Part shown: piece by piece, positions 39,857-48,209 of the stretch
Position numbering within the stretch: position 1 is the stretch's first letter
Layout of the letters: each line of letters opens with the position of its first letter
Assembly (NCBI GenBank): GCA_027624075.1
Contig: JAQBUH010000003.1
Location: 88,569-152,568, forward strand
Length of the DNA stretch: 64,000 nucleotides
Source: Chloroflexota bacterium
Lineage (GTDB): Bacteria > Chloroflexota > Dehalococcoidia > Lucifugimonadales > Lucifugimonadaceae
Reading direction: 5' to 3'
The notes under the pieces: generated by a model
Told to the model about the DNA's origin: nothing
Database searches by the model: none
Seen by the model: only the letters and a program-made list of their open reading frames with translations
Position numbers and translations under genes: made by a program

Positions 39857-40018
39857 CTTCGCTTCTTTGACTGGCTTGGCCCGTTGAGCGGGCTGGGTTG
39901 CCGGGCTGAAAGAGTGGATCGCGGCGGGCGTACAGGCAATACTAATCCTATCATGAGAGCAAGGCCCGCCTGCTCTTCCGTCATGGGCTAATACGGCCTG
40001 CACTCAGCCGGAGTTTCG

Positions 40019-40047
40019 TTGAGGTTCTAGTATGAGGTTGGTATAGT
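40019..40047 (+). promoter_or_regulatory. Promoter for the infC-rpmI-rplT operon
   Basis: TTGAGG, 17 nt, TATAGT. The -10 matches five of six consensus bases, the -35 four of six, and the spacing is optimal. Transcription would begin near 40054, leaving a leader of about 130 nt before infC. Confidence 0.75.
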
Positions 40048-40186
40048 TGTCTTCGCGCAACGGTGAAGCGGCGGCGGCCTGTGTGGCGAACAGCCCATTT
40101 TGGCCGATTTCCGGCCTTACCATGTGAGAGCGCAGTTTTCTCAGGCCCACTTCGCCAACTTCGCCAATTTCGGAGGATATGCAGCA

Positions 40187-40792
40187 ATAGCAAAAGATTA
40201 CCGGTCTAACAGACGCATTCGTGCACCTCAGGTGCGTGTCATCCGCGGAGACTCAGGGACCGAGTCTGAATTGATGCGGATAGAAGACGCGCTGGCACTC
40301 GCAGAAGAACTCCAGCTTGACCTGGTTGAAGTTGGTCCAAACCAGGACCCGCCTGTTTGCCGCCTGCTCGATTACGGCAGGTTCAGGTACAGGCAGGCCA
40401 AGAAGGACAAAGAGGCGCGTAAGGCGGCCCGCGGCGCCAGCCAGCAAAGAGAGGTGCGGATGTCACCTGTGATATCGGAGAACGATATCAACTCCAAGAT
40501 CCGCATCGTTAAGGGTCTGTTGGAGGAGGGTGCGAAGGTCCGCGTCGCAGTCATGTTCAGAGGACGGCAGCAGACGCACCCGGAGATCGCGATGAGGGTT
40601 TTGAGGAAGGTTGCCGAAGGGGTTAAGGAGTTCGCAAAGCTGGAGCGGGCTCCGACGATGGAAGGCAGGGCGCTGGCGATCATGCTGGCCCCTGACAAGA
40701 CGCAGATACAGCAACAGCAGCCAAAGAAAGTACAACAGCCCGCAGTGGTCGCTGATGCGGCGGGCACGAATGGTGCAATCGAACATGCCTAA
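40187..40792 (+). CDS. infC: Translation initiation factor IF-3 (apparent ATA start)
   Basis: Binds the 30S subunit and proofreads start codon choice. About 201 aa: the N-domain is AKDYRSNRRIRAPQVRVI...LVEVGPNQDPPVCRLLDYGRFRYRQ and the C-domain is VRMSPVISENDINSKIRI...VMFRGRQ. The family start falls on an ATA codon at 40187, after GGAGG at 40172-40176. The tracked TTG at 40100 adds an unsupported 29 residues, and the nearest ATG (40179) is out of frame and stops after three codons. IF-3 genes in many bacteria use rare AUU/AUC/AUA starts for autoregulation, so ATA is credible. The C-terminus is Gln/Ala-rich. Confidence 0.93.
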   Translation: MAKDYRSNRRIRAPQVRVIRGDSGTESELMRIEDALALAEELQLDLVEVGPNQDPPVCRLLDYGRFRYRQAKKDKEARKAARGASQQREVRMSPVISENDINSKIRIVKGLLEEGAKVRVAVMFRGRQQTHPEIAMRVLRKVAEGVKEFAKLERAPTMEGRALAIMLAPDKTQIQQQQPKKVQQPAVVADAAGTNGAIEHA

Positions 40793-40991
40793 GATGAAGA
40801 CACATAAGGGCGCTCGCAGGCGGTTCCACGTTACAGGGACCGGCCTGGTGATGCGGACTCGCGGGCCCAAGAGCCATTTACGGCGTAATAAGTCGAAGCG
40901 TGTCAAAAGGCTGTTCGGCGGGAAGGTTGAGCTTGATTCGGCCACCTTCTCCCGTCAGATCAAGCACGCGCTGGGCGGCAAAAAAGCCTAG
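40785..40991 (+). CDS. rpmI: 50S ribosomal protein L35
   Basis: A 68-aa basic ribosomal protein beginning MPKMKTHKGARRRFHVTGTG and containing LRRNKSKRVKRLFGG. The ATG at 40785 lies inside the end of infC (8-nt overlap), so translation is coupled. The long tracked ORF starting at 40611 is an upstream out-of-gene extension. Confidence 0.95.
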   Translation: MPKMKTHKGARRRFHVTGTGLVMRTRGPKSHLRRNKSKRVKRLFGGKVELDSATFSRQIKHALGGKKA

Positions 40992-41109
40992 TCTGACCCC
41001 GTTCTGACCCCAGGTATGAACTGGGACTAACTAGACGAAGATATCGATCACGGCACTTTCGCGCGTCAAATGCGCGCAACTGAGCCCGGACCGCACAGGA
41101 GTTTGAGAG

Positions 41110-41469
41110 TTGGCCAGAGTAAAGCCCGGTAAAACCACAAGGCGCCGCCACAAGGCGGTTCTTAAGGCGGCGAGCGGTTATCGCGCGTCACGAAGCCGCC
41201 GGTACAGGGTTGCCAAAGAGGCGGTCATGCACAGCATGGACTACGCCACCGGGCACCGCAGGCTCAAGAAACGGCAGAGCCGCGCTCTTGCCATCATCCG
41301 GATCAACGCGGCCGCCAGCGCTAACGGAATGAGCTACTCGACATTCATTCACGGCCTCAAGCAGGCAGGTGTTGACTTGGACCGCAAGTCGCTTTCGGAG
41401 CTGGCTATTCGAGAGCCGGCAGCCTTTGCACAGGTCGTTGGCGCCGCAAAGGCCGCTGTCAGCGTTTAG
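41110..41469 (+). CDS. rplT: 50S ribosomal protein L20
   Basis: A 119-aa 50S assembly protein: ARVKPGKTTRRRHKAVLKAA, ASRSRRYRVAKEAVMHSMDYA and NAAASANGMSYSTFIHGLKQ. In many bacteria L20 represses its own operon. The start is a TTG at 41110 with AGGAG upstream. The 118-nt spacer after rpmI contains a short GCGCG...CGCGC hairpin that may be regulatory. The stop overlaps the convergent hydrolase gene by 4 nt. Confidence 0.96.
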   Translation: MARVKPGKTTRRRHKAVLKAASGYRASRSRRYRVAKEAVMHSMDYATGHRRLKKRQSRALAIIRINAAASANGMSYSTFIHGLKQAGVDLDRKSLSELAIREPAAFAQVVGAAKAAVSV

Positions 41470-42438
41470 TTCTCACGACCGGGCAAGGCCAACCGTGCCC
41501 CGGCGACCAGGTGCCTGTCAAAGAAGGCCGTTACCCGCGTCACGTATTCGTCCCTTGCCGTTCTGTACGCCTCGAGATGCCCTGCTCCGGGGACTATCCA
41601 GAGATTGTCTGTTGGCTGCTCAGGCTCTCCAATGTCGAGTCCGGCCGCCTTAGCGAGCAGTTTTGCGTGAGCAAGCGGCACGATCCGGTCCTCTGCTCCG
41701 TGGATGATGAGGACCGGCGACTCTGACATCGCGAGGCTCTTTGCCGGCGAGACCTCGCCGATCTCAACACCGTAGACCAGCCGCGCGATTGCACTCATTC
41801 CGGGGTTTGCGAGTATCAGCGCGCGGCCGGCGCCTTTTTGAGCCTGCCGGATCATAAGCCAGAGGTCAGCGAATGAGCTGTCTGCGACCACAGCCGCGGC
41901 TGTGTCCGGCGCCGAGCAGGCCATGAGCGCGACAGCGCCGCCCATCGAGTGGCCGAGAACGCCGGTCCGCCGCCTGTCAGCACCCCTTTCGGTCAGGTAG
42001 TCGAGTGCTCCAAGCAGGTCGAACCGTTCGTAAAAGCCAGCAGAGTTCGTCTCGCCGGTCGAGTCGCCGGATGACCGCATGTCGAACAGCAGCAGACCGA
42101 AATCACGATCTCGGAGGTCTCGGGCCAGACCAAGCAACCCGGTCGTCGGGTCCGCTCTGTTGGCCCCGAAGCCGTGCACCAGCACAATCCCATCGCTGGC
42201 CCATTGCGTCTTGCATGTCCGTGCACCCGGGCGGCGGAATGAGCCAGCCGCGGAGCGTCACCTGTCCGTAACGGGAAGGGAACTCAACCGACTCATACGG
42301 GAGCCCAACGCTCGCAGGGGTGTCTTCAGGGCGCACGCGCATAGACCGCATCAATCCCCACGCCATGAGGGTAGAGATGCTGGTGTATGCGCCTGCCGCG
42401 GCGCCTGCGGCGTAGAGGGTATGGCGTATCCAGCTCAT
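41466..42438 (-). pseudogene. Alpha/beta hydrolase, interrupted by a single-base frameshift
   Basis: Two tracked ORFs, 42103-42438 and 41466-42185, are the N- and C-terminal parts of one hydrolase of about 323 aa. The first part gives an N-terminal membrane anchor (TLYAAGAAAGAYTSISTLMA) and FPSRYGQVTLRGWLIPPPG. The second gives VLVHGFGANRADP, the nucleophile GHSMGG, the acid in IIHGAEDRIVP and His in GAGHLEAYR. Removing one C from the run CCGCCGCCCGGG near 42230 joins them as PPPGARTCKTQWASDGIVLVHGFG. It is either a recent pseudogene, a base-call error or, less likely, recoding. All catalytic residues are intact. Confidence 0.82.
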
Positions 42439-42500
42439 TGGCGGTATATCCAGGGCCTCTGCTCAGGCTGAGCTTCCGGCGGTGGCCAGTCGCGGTCACT

Positions 42501-43397
42501 CTAAATGGCTGAGTCGACCATCACGATAACGAAGAGAGCGGCGAGGTAAAGCAGAGAGAAGCGGTAGAGGCTCCATGCGAACCCCCGCGGCGCTCCGCGG
42601 TAGAGGCGGGCTGCGTAGTAGATAAGTCCTGCTCCAAGTGCGAGGGAGCCTGTCAGGTATATGTATCCGAGCGCCGGCTCGGCCGTGGTGTAGAGGACCG
42701 TTACGGCAACCACCAGCACGGAGTAGAGCAGGATCTGCAGCTTTGTCTGGTAGTCGCCCTGCACGACCGGGAGCATGGGCACGCCTGCCCGCGCGTAGTC
42801 GTTCTTGAGCATCAACGCCAGCGCCCAGAAATGCGGTGGGGTCCAGAAGAAGATGATGGCAAACAGGTACCACGCGGATAGGGTCAACGTGCCGGTCACC
42901 GCGGCGTATCCAACAAGCGGAGGGATTGCGCCGGCCGCACCGCCAATGACGATGTTGTGGACCGTATTGCGCTTGAGCCAGACCGTGTAGAGGCCGAAGT
43001 AGAGCACGGTCCCGAGCATAGCCAGCCCTGCGGCAAGTGTGTTGGTGGTCAGTGAGAGCAGGGTGAACGATGCGATGTTCAGTGCGATGCCGAACATGAA
43101 GGCGTTCCTGCTGGTGACCCTCCGCAGGGCGACCGGTCTCGCCTTGGTGCGGCCCATCCGCCTGTCGAGGTCTTCCTCGAACCACATGTTGAGAGCGCTT
43201 GCGCCGCCAGACGCCAGTGCGCCGCCTAAAAGCACATACAGGATGAGCATGCCGGATGGCACGCCGCGTTCGGCCACAAAGATGCCTGTTGTGGCGGTGA
43301 GAAGCAGCAGAGACATGACGCGCGGCTTCGTCAGCGCAACGTAGTCGCCCAGGATCCCCATCAGTCCGGTCCCGCTCGCCCGTCCGATCGTTGTCAA
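42501..43397 (-). CDS. ctaB: Protoheme IX farnesyltransferase
   Basis: Adds a farnesyl group to heme B to make heme O for terminal oxidases. A 298-aa polytopic UbiA-family prenyltransferase with about eight to nine membrane segments. YVALTKPRVMSLLLLTA lies at the N-terminus, and the Mg-prenyl-diphosphate site is NMWFEEDLDRRMGRTKARP. The start is a TTG at 43397 overlapping the ctaA stop by 4 nt. Together with ctaA it indicates an aa3-type cytochrome oxidase elsewhere in the genome. Confidence 0.95.
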   Translation of the reverse strand: MTTIGRASGTGLMGILGDYVALTKPRVMSLLLLTATTGIFVAERGVPSGMLILYVLLGGALASGGASALNMWFEEDLDRRMGRTKARPVALRRVTSRNAFMFGIALNIASFTLLSLTTNTLAAGLAMLGTVLYFGLYTVWLKRNTVHNIVIGGAAGAIPPLVGYAAVTGTLTLSAWYLFAIIFFWTPPHFWALALMLKNDYARAGVPMLPVVQGDYQTKLQILLYSVLVVAVTVLYTTAEPALGYIYLTGSLALGAGLIYYAARLYRGAPRGFAWSLYRFSLLYLAALFVIVMVDSAI

Positions 43398-44467
43398 TCC
43401 ATTCCTGCCTCTGTCGCTGCCTCCGCCTGGCCGGTTGACCCGGTTTTACCAGCTGAAACAGTCAGCTCCGCGCCTTCATTCCGTGGCACAGGCAACAGTA
43501 TGAGGGATACGACGAACGAAAGGTCAACCCAGAGCAGTGTCGCCAGGCTGAGATGACCTGCCCGCGCCCACTCATCGAACTGGGACCACGGGTTCGCGGC
43601 GCCCATCAGGACCTGGCCGGTCAGAATCACCGGCGCGGCGATTGCCGCAATTTTCAGGGCGGGAGAGGTGTTCGGCATCCGGTAGATCTTGTGGGCTGCG
43701 TAGAAGATCAGGACGGCCGTGACCAGTGAGATGATCCTGTGTATCACATGTATCCACACCAGCTCGGAGCTCGGGATTACCGGCCCGCCGCAGAGCGGCC
43801 ATTCCGGGCAGACCGCGCCCGCGCCGCGCCAGACCGCATAGGCTCCGGACAGAAGCGTGACAAGTGACATCGAAGCCGCCGCCACGCCGAGCTTGAACCC
43901 TCGCCCATGCTCTGGCAGGTAGCTTCGCATTCCCGGGAACGCAGGCCGGTAGGTGGCCAGGACCAGGCCGAAGACCGCCAGGGCAGCAACAACCTCGGCG
44001 CCTCCCAGGTGGAGGGTGCGCCACGCCGGGTCAAGATCGCTCAGCACAACGCGACCGCCGACTCCGCCGACCGCGATGACCAGGAGCAGGGCGGCCGTGT
44101 ACGTGTAGGCAAGGCCTCGCCACTGCGAGTACCTGATCCAGATGATGGCGGTTGAGAAGAGGATTACTGCGCCGAACAGCGTGCCGACAGTCCGGTGGCT
44201 CCACTCGACAATGGCGTGGCCGTCTGACCACGGTGGCACCCAGTTTCCGAAACACTGGGGCCAGTCCGGGCAGCCGTCACCGGAGCCTGTCACCCGGACG
44301 ACGCCGCCGAGTGTGGGTTGCGCGAACGCAAGGATTACCGAGGCGATCAGCAGGATCAGGAGCAGGCGGTCTTTTGAAGGGCTGCGCAGGCTTGTCCGCC
44401 TGCCTGTGCCTCGCTCTGCCTCACCCTGTTCGGAAGGTGTAATGATCGTGCCGGGAGCCTGTGCCAT
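43394..44467 (-). CDS. ctaA: Heme A synthase
   Basis: Oxidises heme O to heme A. A 357-aa protein with eight hydrophobic segments and the CtaA/COX15 signatures RVTGSGDGCPDWPQC, IVEWSHRTVGTLFG and WIHVIHRIISLVTA. Two Cys pairs in outer loops (GCPDWPQCFG and CPEWPLCGG) match the cysteine-containing class. The start is the ATG at 44467. It is the first gene of the ctaA-ctaB pair. Confidence 0.95.
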   Translation of the reverse strand: MAQAPGTIITPSEQGEAERGTGRRTSLRSPSKDRLLLILLIASVILAFAQPTLGGVVRVTGSGDGCPDWPQCFGNWVPPWSDGHAIVEWSHRTVGTLFGAVILFSTAIIWIRYSQWRGLAYTYTAALLLVIAVGGVGGRVVLSDLDPAWRTLHLGGAEVVAALAVFGLVLATYRPAFPGMRSYLPEHGRGFKLGVAAASMSLVTLLSGAYAVWRGAGAVCPEWPLCGGPVIPSSELVWIHVIHRIISLVTAVLIFYAAHKIYRMPNTSPALKIAAIAAPVILTGQVLMGAANPWSQFDEWARAGHLSLATLLWVDLSFVVSLILLPVPRNEGAELTVSAGKTGSTGQAEAATEAGMD

Positions 44468-44727
44468 TTAGGACTGTCACCGCCATTTTTTCTTAAGTCG
44501 CCTGCAGGACCCGGTCAGCGTCGTCCGGGCTGAGCCGCCAGCCTCGCTTTGAGATGGCCGGCTCTGCGGTGGGACGCCAGTTCACACCTGCTTTGCGGAC
44601 TTTGCGAAAAATCTCACAATGTTGGTGGCACACGGAAGTTTACGTCAGCCGCGGTCATTAGTGAAGTTCCGGGGCCGGGGCCTGCGGGAGCGGATCAAAG
44701 CGGAGCGAGGGAGAGCCCGACCGGGCG

Positions 44728-45573
44728 CTAGCCGCGCCTGACAGCGATCAACTCTGCGCTCACGAGTACTCTGCGGTCGTAAACACGCGGCGGCCAGCAG
44801 GTGCACAGCGTGATCTGAGAGTTCTCGGCGGCCGTCAGTTTGAGGTCGTCCTGGTGGACCTGCCTCGTTGAGGTGACGCGGTACATGTACTCGGCTTCGT
44901 CTGTCTCGATGAAGATATCAACCGGGTCGTGGCGGATCTGCTCGGCAACCTCCGGCAACCTGTTGAAGACACTTCCCTCGCCGGTGCCGAAACTCTCCAG
45001 GTGACCGAAGTACCAGCCGTTGTCCAGTTCACCGGGACTGGCGGTCTCCGGGATATAGCCGACCGTGTTGTCCGGCGTCTGATAGGCCCGTTGGTCGCCG
45101 ATGTCCAGCAGTTCGAGCGCCGCAACGAAGGAGTCAAGTCCGATGACCGGAATACGGATACGGGTCGCGGGTGCGCCAGCCGCCTCCGCGGCTATCGGGT
45201 CACCCGATGAGACCGGGGTGAAACCCGGCGGAATCCCCGGGGCGCCGAACGGCATCGCTCCGGCCCGGTCCGGGTCGCTCCAGTAGCGCGGGTTGATCCT
45301 GCCTCCAGGATAGATCGACGCAAACGTTGAGACAGCAGAGCCCGAATCCTGCGGAACAGGGGCGGCGTTCGCTCCGGTCAGCAGCGCGCGGTCATCTACG
45401 GCAACGGCGAAGTTGAACTGGTCTGCGTCTGATCCGGAACGCAGCCGCCAGAAGCCGAACAAGGCTGTTGCCGCGATCAAGAGCACGCCGGCAATCGTCG
45501 CCGCGACGGTGATGTAGCGCCACGGTTGCGAACGCCTGGCGGGGCCGTCAAGTCCAGACGCACGAGATGCCAT
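44728..45573 (-). CDS. Sortase family transpeptidase
   Basis: A 281-aa membrane-anchored sortase: one N-terminal transmembrane helix (VAATIAGVLLIAATALFGFW), a long Ala/Pro-rich spacer, then the beta-barrel catalytic domain from about residue 150. The catalytic His is in GWYFGHLESF, the Cys in TLCTCWPP, and the Arg in YDRRVLVSAEL. Sortases join LPxTG-type sorting motifs to the envelope. No candidate substrate with a sorting signal is visible in this window. The start is the ATG at 45573; a TTG at 45600 would add nine residues. The class (D/E-like) is inferred only from its brevity and single anchor. Confidence 0.85.
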   Translation of the reverse strand: MASRASGLDGPARRSQPWRYITVAATIAGVLLIAATALFGFWRLRSGSDADQFNFAVAVDDRALLTGANAAPVPQDSGSAVSTFASIYPGGRINPRYWSDPDRAGAMPFGAPGIPPGFTPVSSGDPIAAEAAGAPATRIRIPVIGLDSFVAALELLDIGDQRAYQTPDNTVGYIPETASPGELDNGWYFGHLESFGTGEGSVFNRLPEVAEQIRHDPVDIFIETDEAEYMYRVTSTRQVHQDDLKLTAAENSQITLCTCWPPRVYDRRVLVSAELIAVRRG

Positions 45574-45635
45574 GCTGGCTTTGTCTCCGTGTCCGCGCAA
45601 AGTAAACTGGGGCGAGATTTCGAGTGTAGCCGGGT

Positions 45636-45848
45636 CTAACGGGGCCGCTCACGGCCACCGATATCCACCACAGGCTCGTTACGGTGGACCTCGCCGTTAC
45701 GGATCTTCAGGTTGAAGTCGCATTCGGGGTTGTTGCAGACCCATGCCTTGAAATGCACAGCCGCTCCCTGACCGCCAAAATCTGACAGAGGCAACAGCAC
45801 TCCAGCATTGCAGGCTATACACTCAGGCCAGGATGAAGACTCCACCAT
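45636..45848 (-). CDS. Small zinc-ribbon-like protein
   Basis: A 70-aa protein with two Cys pairs, PECIACNAGV and WVCNNPECDFNLKI, arranged like a compact zinc ribbon, and a polar C-terminus. I do not recognise a family. Such proteins are often nucleic-acid-binding or electron-transfer accessories, but no function is claimed. It is 35 nt upstream of the sortase transcript's tracked start region and divergent from tsaD. Confidence 0.6.
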   Translation of the reverse strand: MVESSSWPECIACNAGVLLPLSDFGGQGAAVHFKAWVCNNPECDFNLKIRNGEVHRNEPVVDIGGRERPR

Positions 45849-45960
45849 TTCCTCCGCTTCTAGGCGAGATCGCGCCCGGACTGTCCGGTCAGGGGCGTGC
45901 CGTTAACTGTTGCATGTTACCGCCGTTCTTTCGACGGCGCATGGGAGAGTGCGCACACAG

Positions 45961-47055
45961 GTGATTGTTCTAGGGATCGAAACCTCGTGCGACGAGACCT
46001 CCGCAGGTGTCGTCACAGGTGCCGGAGACGTGCTCTCAAACGTGGTGGCAACGCAGGTTGACATGCACGCCCGCTACGGCGGCATCGTCCCTGAGATCGC
46101 GTCGCGCCAGCACGTCATCGATATCCGCTCTGTAGTGGCGGCCGCGCTCGAAAAGGCGGACGTCACATGGAGCGGTGTCGACGCCATCGCCGTCACGTAC
46201 GGCCCTGGACTCGCAGGGTCGCTGATCATCGGACTCAACTTCGCGAAAGGGCTTGCGGCGGCGACGCGCATTCCGCTTGTCGGCGTCAATCACCTTGAGG
46301 GTCACATATACGCCGCCTGGGCAGACTCGGGCACGACGCCGGACCGGCAGGGTCCAGCTGGCCGCGACCTGCTTGACGCCACCCTAGCGTCAGGAAAGGG
46401 TGTCATGTGCCTGCTCGTCTCAGGCGGCCACACAGAGCTGGTGCTGCTGCGGGGCGATGGCGCATACGGGGAGTTCAAGCTGGTTGGCGAGACAAAGGAC
46501 GACGCGGCGGGCGAGGCGTTCGATAAAGCGGCGCGCATACTGGGGCTTCGCTATCCGGGCGGGCCGGAGATACAGCGAGTCGCAGAGAGCGCCCCGGTGG
46601 GCGCCGGAGGGGTCGAGCCGCTATCACGCTCATGGATGAAGGGCACCCATGACTTCAGCTTCAGCGGGATCAAGACCGCCGTGCTCAACAGGGCGCGCCG
46701 GGAGGGAGTTTACCCTGCGCCGGAAGGCGGAGCGCCGGCAGATGTTGTGGCGTCGATGGCAAAGGCGTTCCAGGACTCGGTGATCGATGTGCTTGTGACC
46801 AAGACGCTGGCTGCCGCCGAGGAGTACGAGTGCGGGGCGGTCGTAGTGGCTGGCGGCGTCGCAGCCAACGGCCCGCTCAGGGCGGCGTTCTATGAAAAGT
46901 CGCCTGTACCTGTTGTGATACCGCCGGTCTCGCTCTGCACAGACAACGGGGCGATGATCGCCGTGGCCGGAGCGAAGCGTGCGATCGCCGGAGGCAGGGA
47001 CGGCTGGAGCCTGGATGTCGAGCCGGGACTCAGGGTGGGCGGCGGCGTAACCTGA
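45961..47055 (+). CDS. tsaD: tRNA N6-threonylcarbamoyladenosine transferase TsaD
   Basis: Transfers threonylcarbamoyl to A37 of ANN-decoding tRNAs. About 364 aa: VLGIETSCDETSAGVV, ASRQHVIDI, the metal-binding VNHLEGHIYA, LLVSGGHTELVLL, GETKDDAAGEAFDKAARILG and NGAMIAVAGAKR. I place the start at the GTG at 45961, immediately before IVLGIETSCDE, because the tracked upstream extension is unlike the family. It ends convergently 34 nt from the next gene. Confidence 0.95.
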   Translation: MIVLGIETSCDETSAGVVTGAGDVLSNVVATQVDMHARYGGIVPEIASRQHVIDIRSVVAAALEKADVTWSGVDAIAVTYGPGLAGSLIIGLNFAKGLAAATRIPLVGVNHLEGHIYAAWADSGTTPDRQGPAGRDLLDATLASGKGVMCLLVSGGHTELVLLRGDGAYGEFKLVGETKDDAAGEAFDKAARILGLRYPGGPEIQRVAESAPVGAGGVEPLSRSWMKGTHDFSFSGIKTAVLNRARREGVYPAPEGGAPADVVASMAKAFQDSVIDVLVTKTLAAAEEYECGAVVVAGGVAANGPLRAAFYEKSPVPVVIPPVSLCTDNGAMIAVAGAKRAIAGGRDGWSLDVEPGLRVGGGVT

Positions 47056-47089
47056 GACGAGACTCCTGGCGCCCTTCGGCTGGCGCCCG

Positions 47090-48151
47090 CTAATAGAGGC
47101 CGGGACTTCCTCCAGGAGGACTGGCATAGCCCCTGCCTGGCACGCCGTTCGCGGAACGCCGCATCTTCTGGACCTCTGCCGCCAGTTCTTCCGCCTCCCC
47201 CATGCGCTTCCCGGACACCGGGCCTTCGACAGCGCCGCCAGCCGTCCCGAATCTGAGCACGAGGCCGGGAGGCCGGAACCAGTAGTCAGCCAGCAGTAGC
47301 GCTGATATTCCGGCGACGACCGCGCCGGCGACGGCTCCGACACTCTCGTTGGTTGTGACCTGCCAGACGGCGATGGCGGCGATCATCCCGATCGTTCCCC
47401 ACCAGGCGCTCCTTGAGTCGCGGGCGCGCCTGCCAAATTCGATTGACGTGATGTCCTCAACCGCGGCAGAGGCGAAGAGCGCGCCATCTCCTGACCTTCC
47501 CTGGAATATGAGCCTGTGACTGGTCAACACAAACCGGCCGTCATCACCTGAGTCGACCTCCCGGACAAGCTGTTCAGACGGCGCAAGGTCGAGAAGCCCC
47601 TTTGGCTTGCCGGGGACGGTTACCGCGGGAGATTGTGCCGGCTGGACCGGCCGGGGCGGCGGCGCGAAGGGACGGACGGACGGCTCACCGGGTGCGAGAT
47701 GGCCGCTGCCAGGAGTCCGAAGAGGGGATGACCGGAGCGGGGATGGCTGGAGCCGGGCAACCTGAGGCACGGTCTCTGGCGGCGCTGATTGCTGTGCCTC
47801 AGGGGCGGCGGTGACGGGAGTTGCGGGCGACTCGGGCAGGGGGTAAGCGGGCTCTGTCAGGTCCGGCCGGATGGGTTGGGCGCCGGCCGGGTCAACATGT
47901 GCCGGGGCGTTTGCCGCCGCACCCGCAGCCGGTCTCCGGAATGTACTCGCATCATATGGTTGCGGAGCGGCTGAGTTTGAGGCGCCGTTCGGTCCGGGTG
48001 AGGAGCCGGTTCTCTCATGTGACTGTTCAATGTGGCGGGCCCGGTCAACGAGTTCGGGTCCCTGTTCTTGCGCAGCCGGCTCCGTCACGCCTTCAGGGGC
48101 CGATTGGGCCAACTCGTCCCGTTTTCCAGGCTCTGGCTTCTCACTTTGCAT
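47090..48151 (-). CDS. Proline-rich protein with PH-like domain and membrane hairpin
   Basis: A 353-aa protein of three parts: a disordered, Pro/Ala/Gln-rich N-terminus (about residues 1-195); a PH-like domain (about 200-250) with LDLAPSEQLVREVDSGDDGRFVLTSHRLIFQGR, similar to bacterial PH-domain (YdbT-type) proteins; and two closely spaced hydrophobic helices (TIGMIAAIAVWQVTT and GAVAGAVVAGISALLLADYW) before a Gly-rich tail. A membrane-associated signalling or envelope role is likely but unproven. It ends convergently with tsaD. Confidence 0.65.
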   Translation of the reverse strand: MQSEKPEPGKRDELAQSAPEGVTEPAAQEQGPELVDRARHIEQSHERTGSSPGPNGASNSAAPQPYDASTFRRPAAGAAANAPAHVDPAGAQPIRPDLTEPAYPLPESPATPVTAAPEAQQSAPPETVPQVARLQPSPLRSSPLRTPGSGHLAPGEPSVRPFAPPPRPVQPAQSPAVTVPGKPKGLLDLAPSEQLVREVDSGDDGRFVLTSHRLIFQGRSGDGALFASAAVEDITSIEFGRRARDSRSAWWGTIGMIAAIAVWQVTTNESVGAVAGAVVAGISALLLADYWFRPPGLVLRFGTAGGAVEGPVSGKRMGEAEELAAEVQKMRRSANGVPGRGYASPPGGSPGLY

Positions 48152-48209
48152 CCGGACATGCTATCGCTTTTCTGTTTATGCCACCTGCGACATTTCACCA
48201 CAAACGTGA

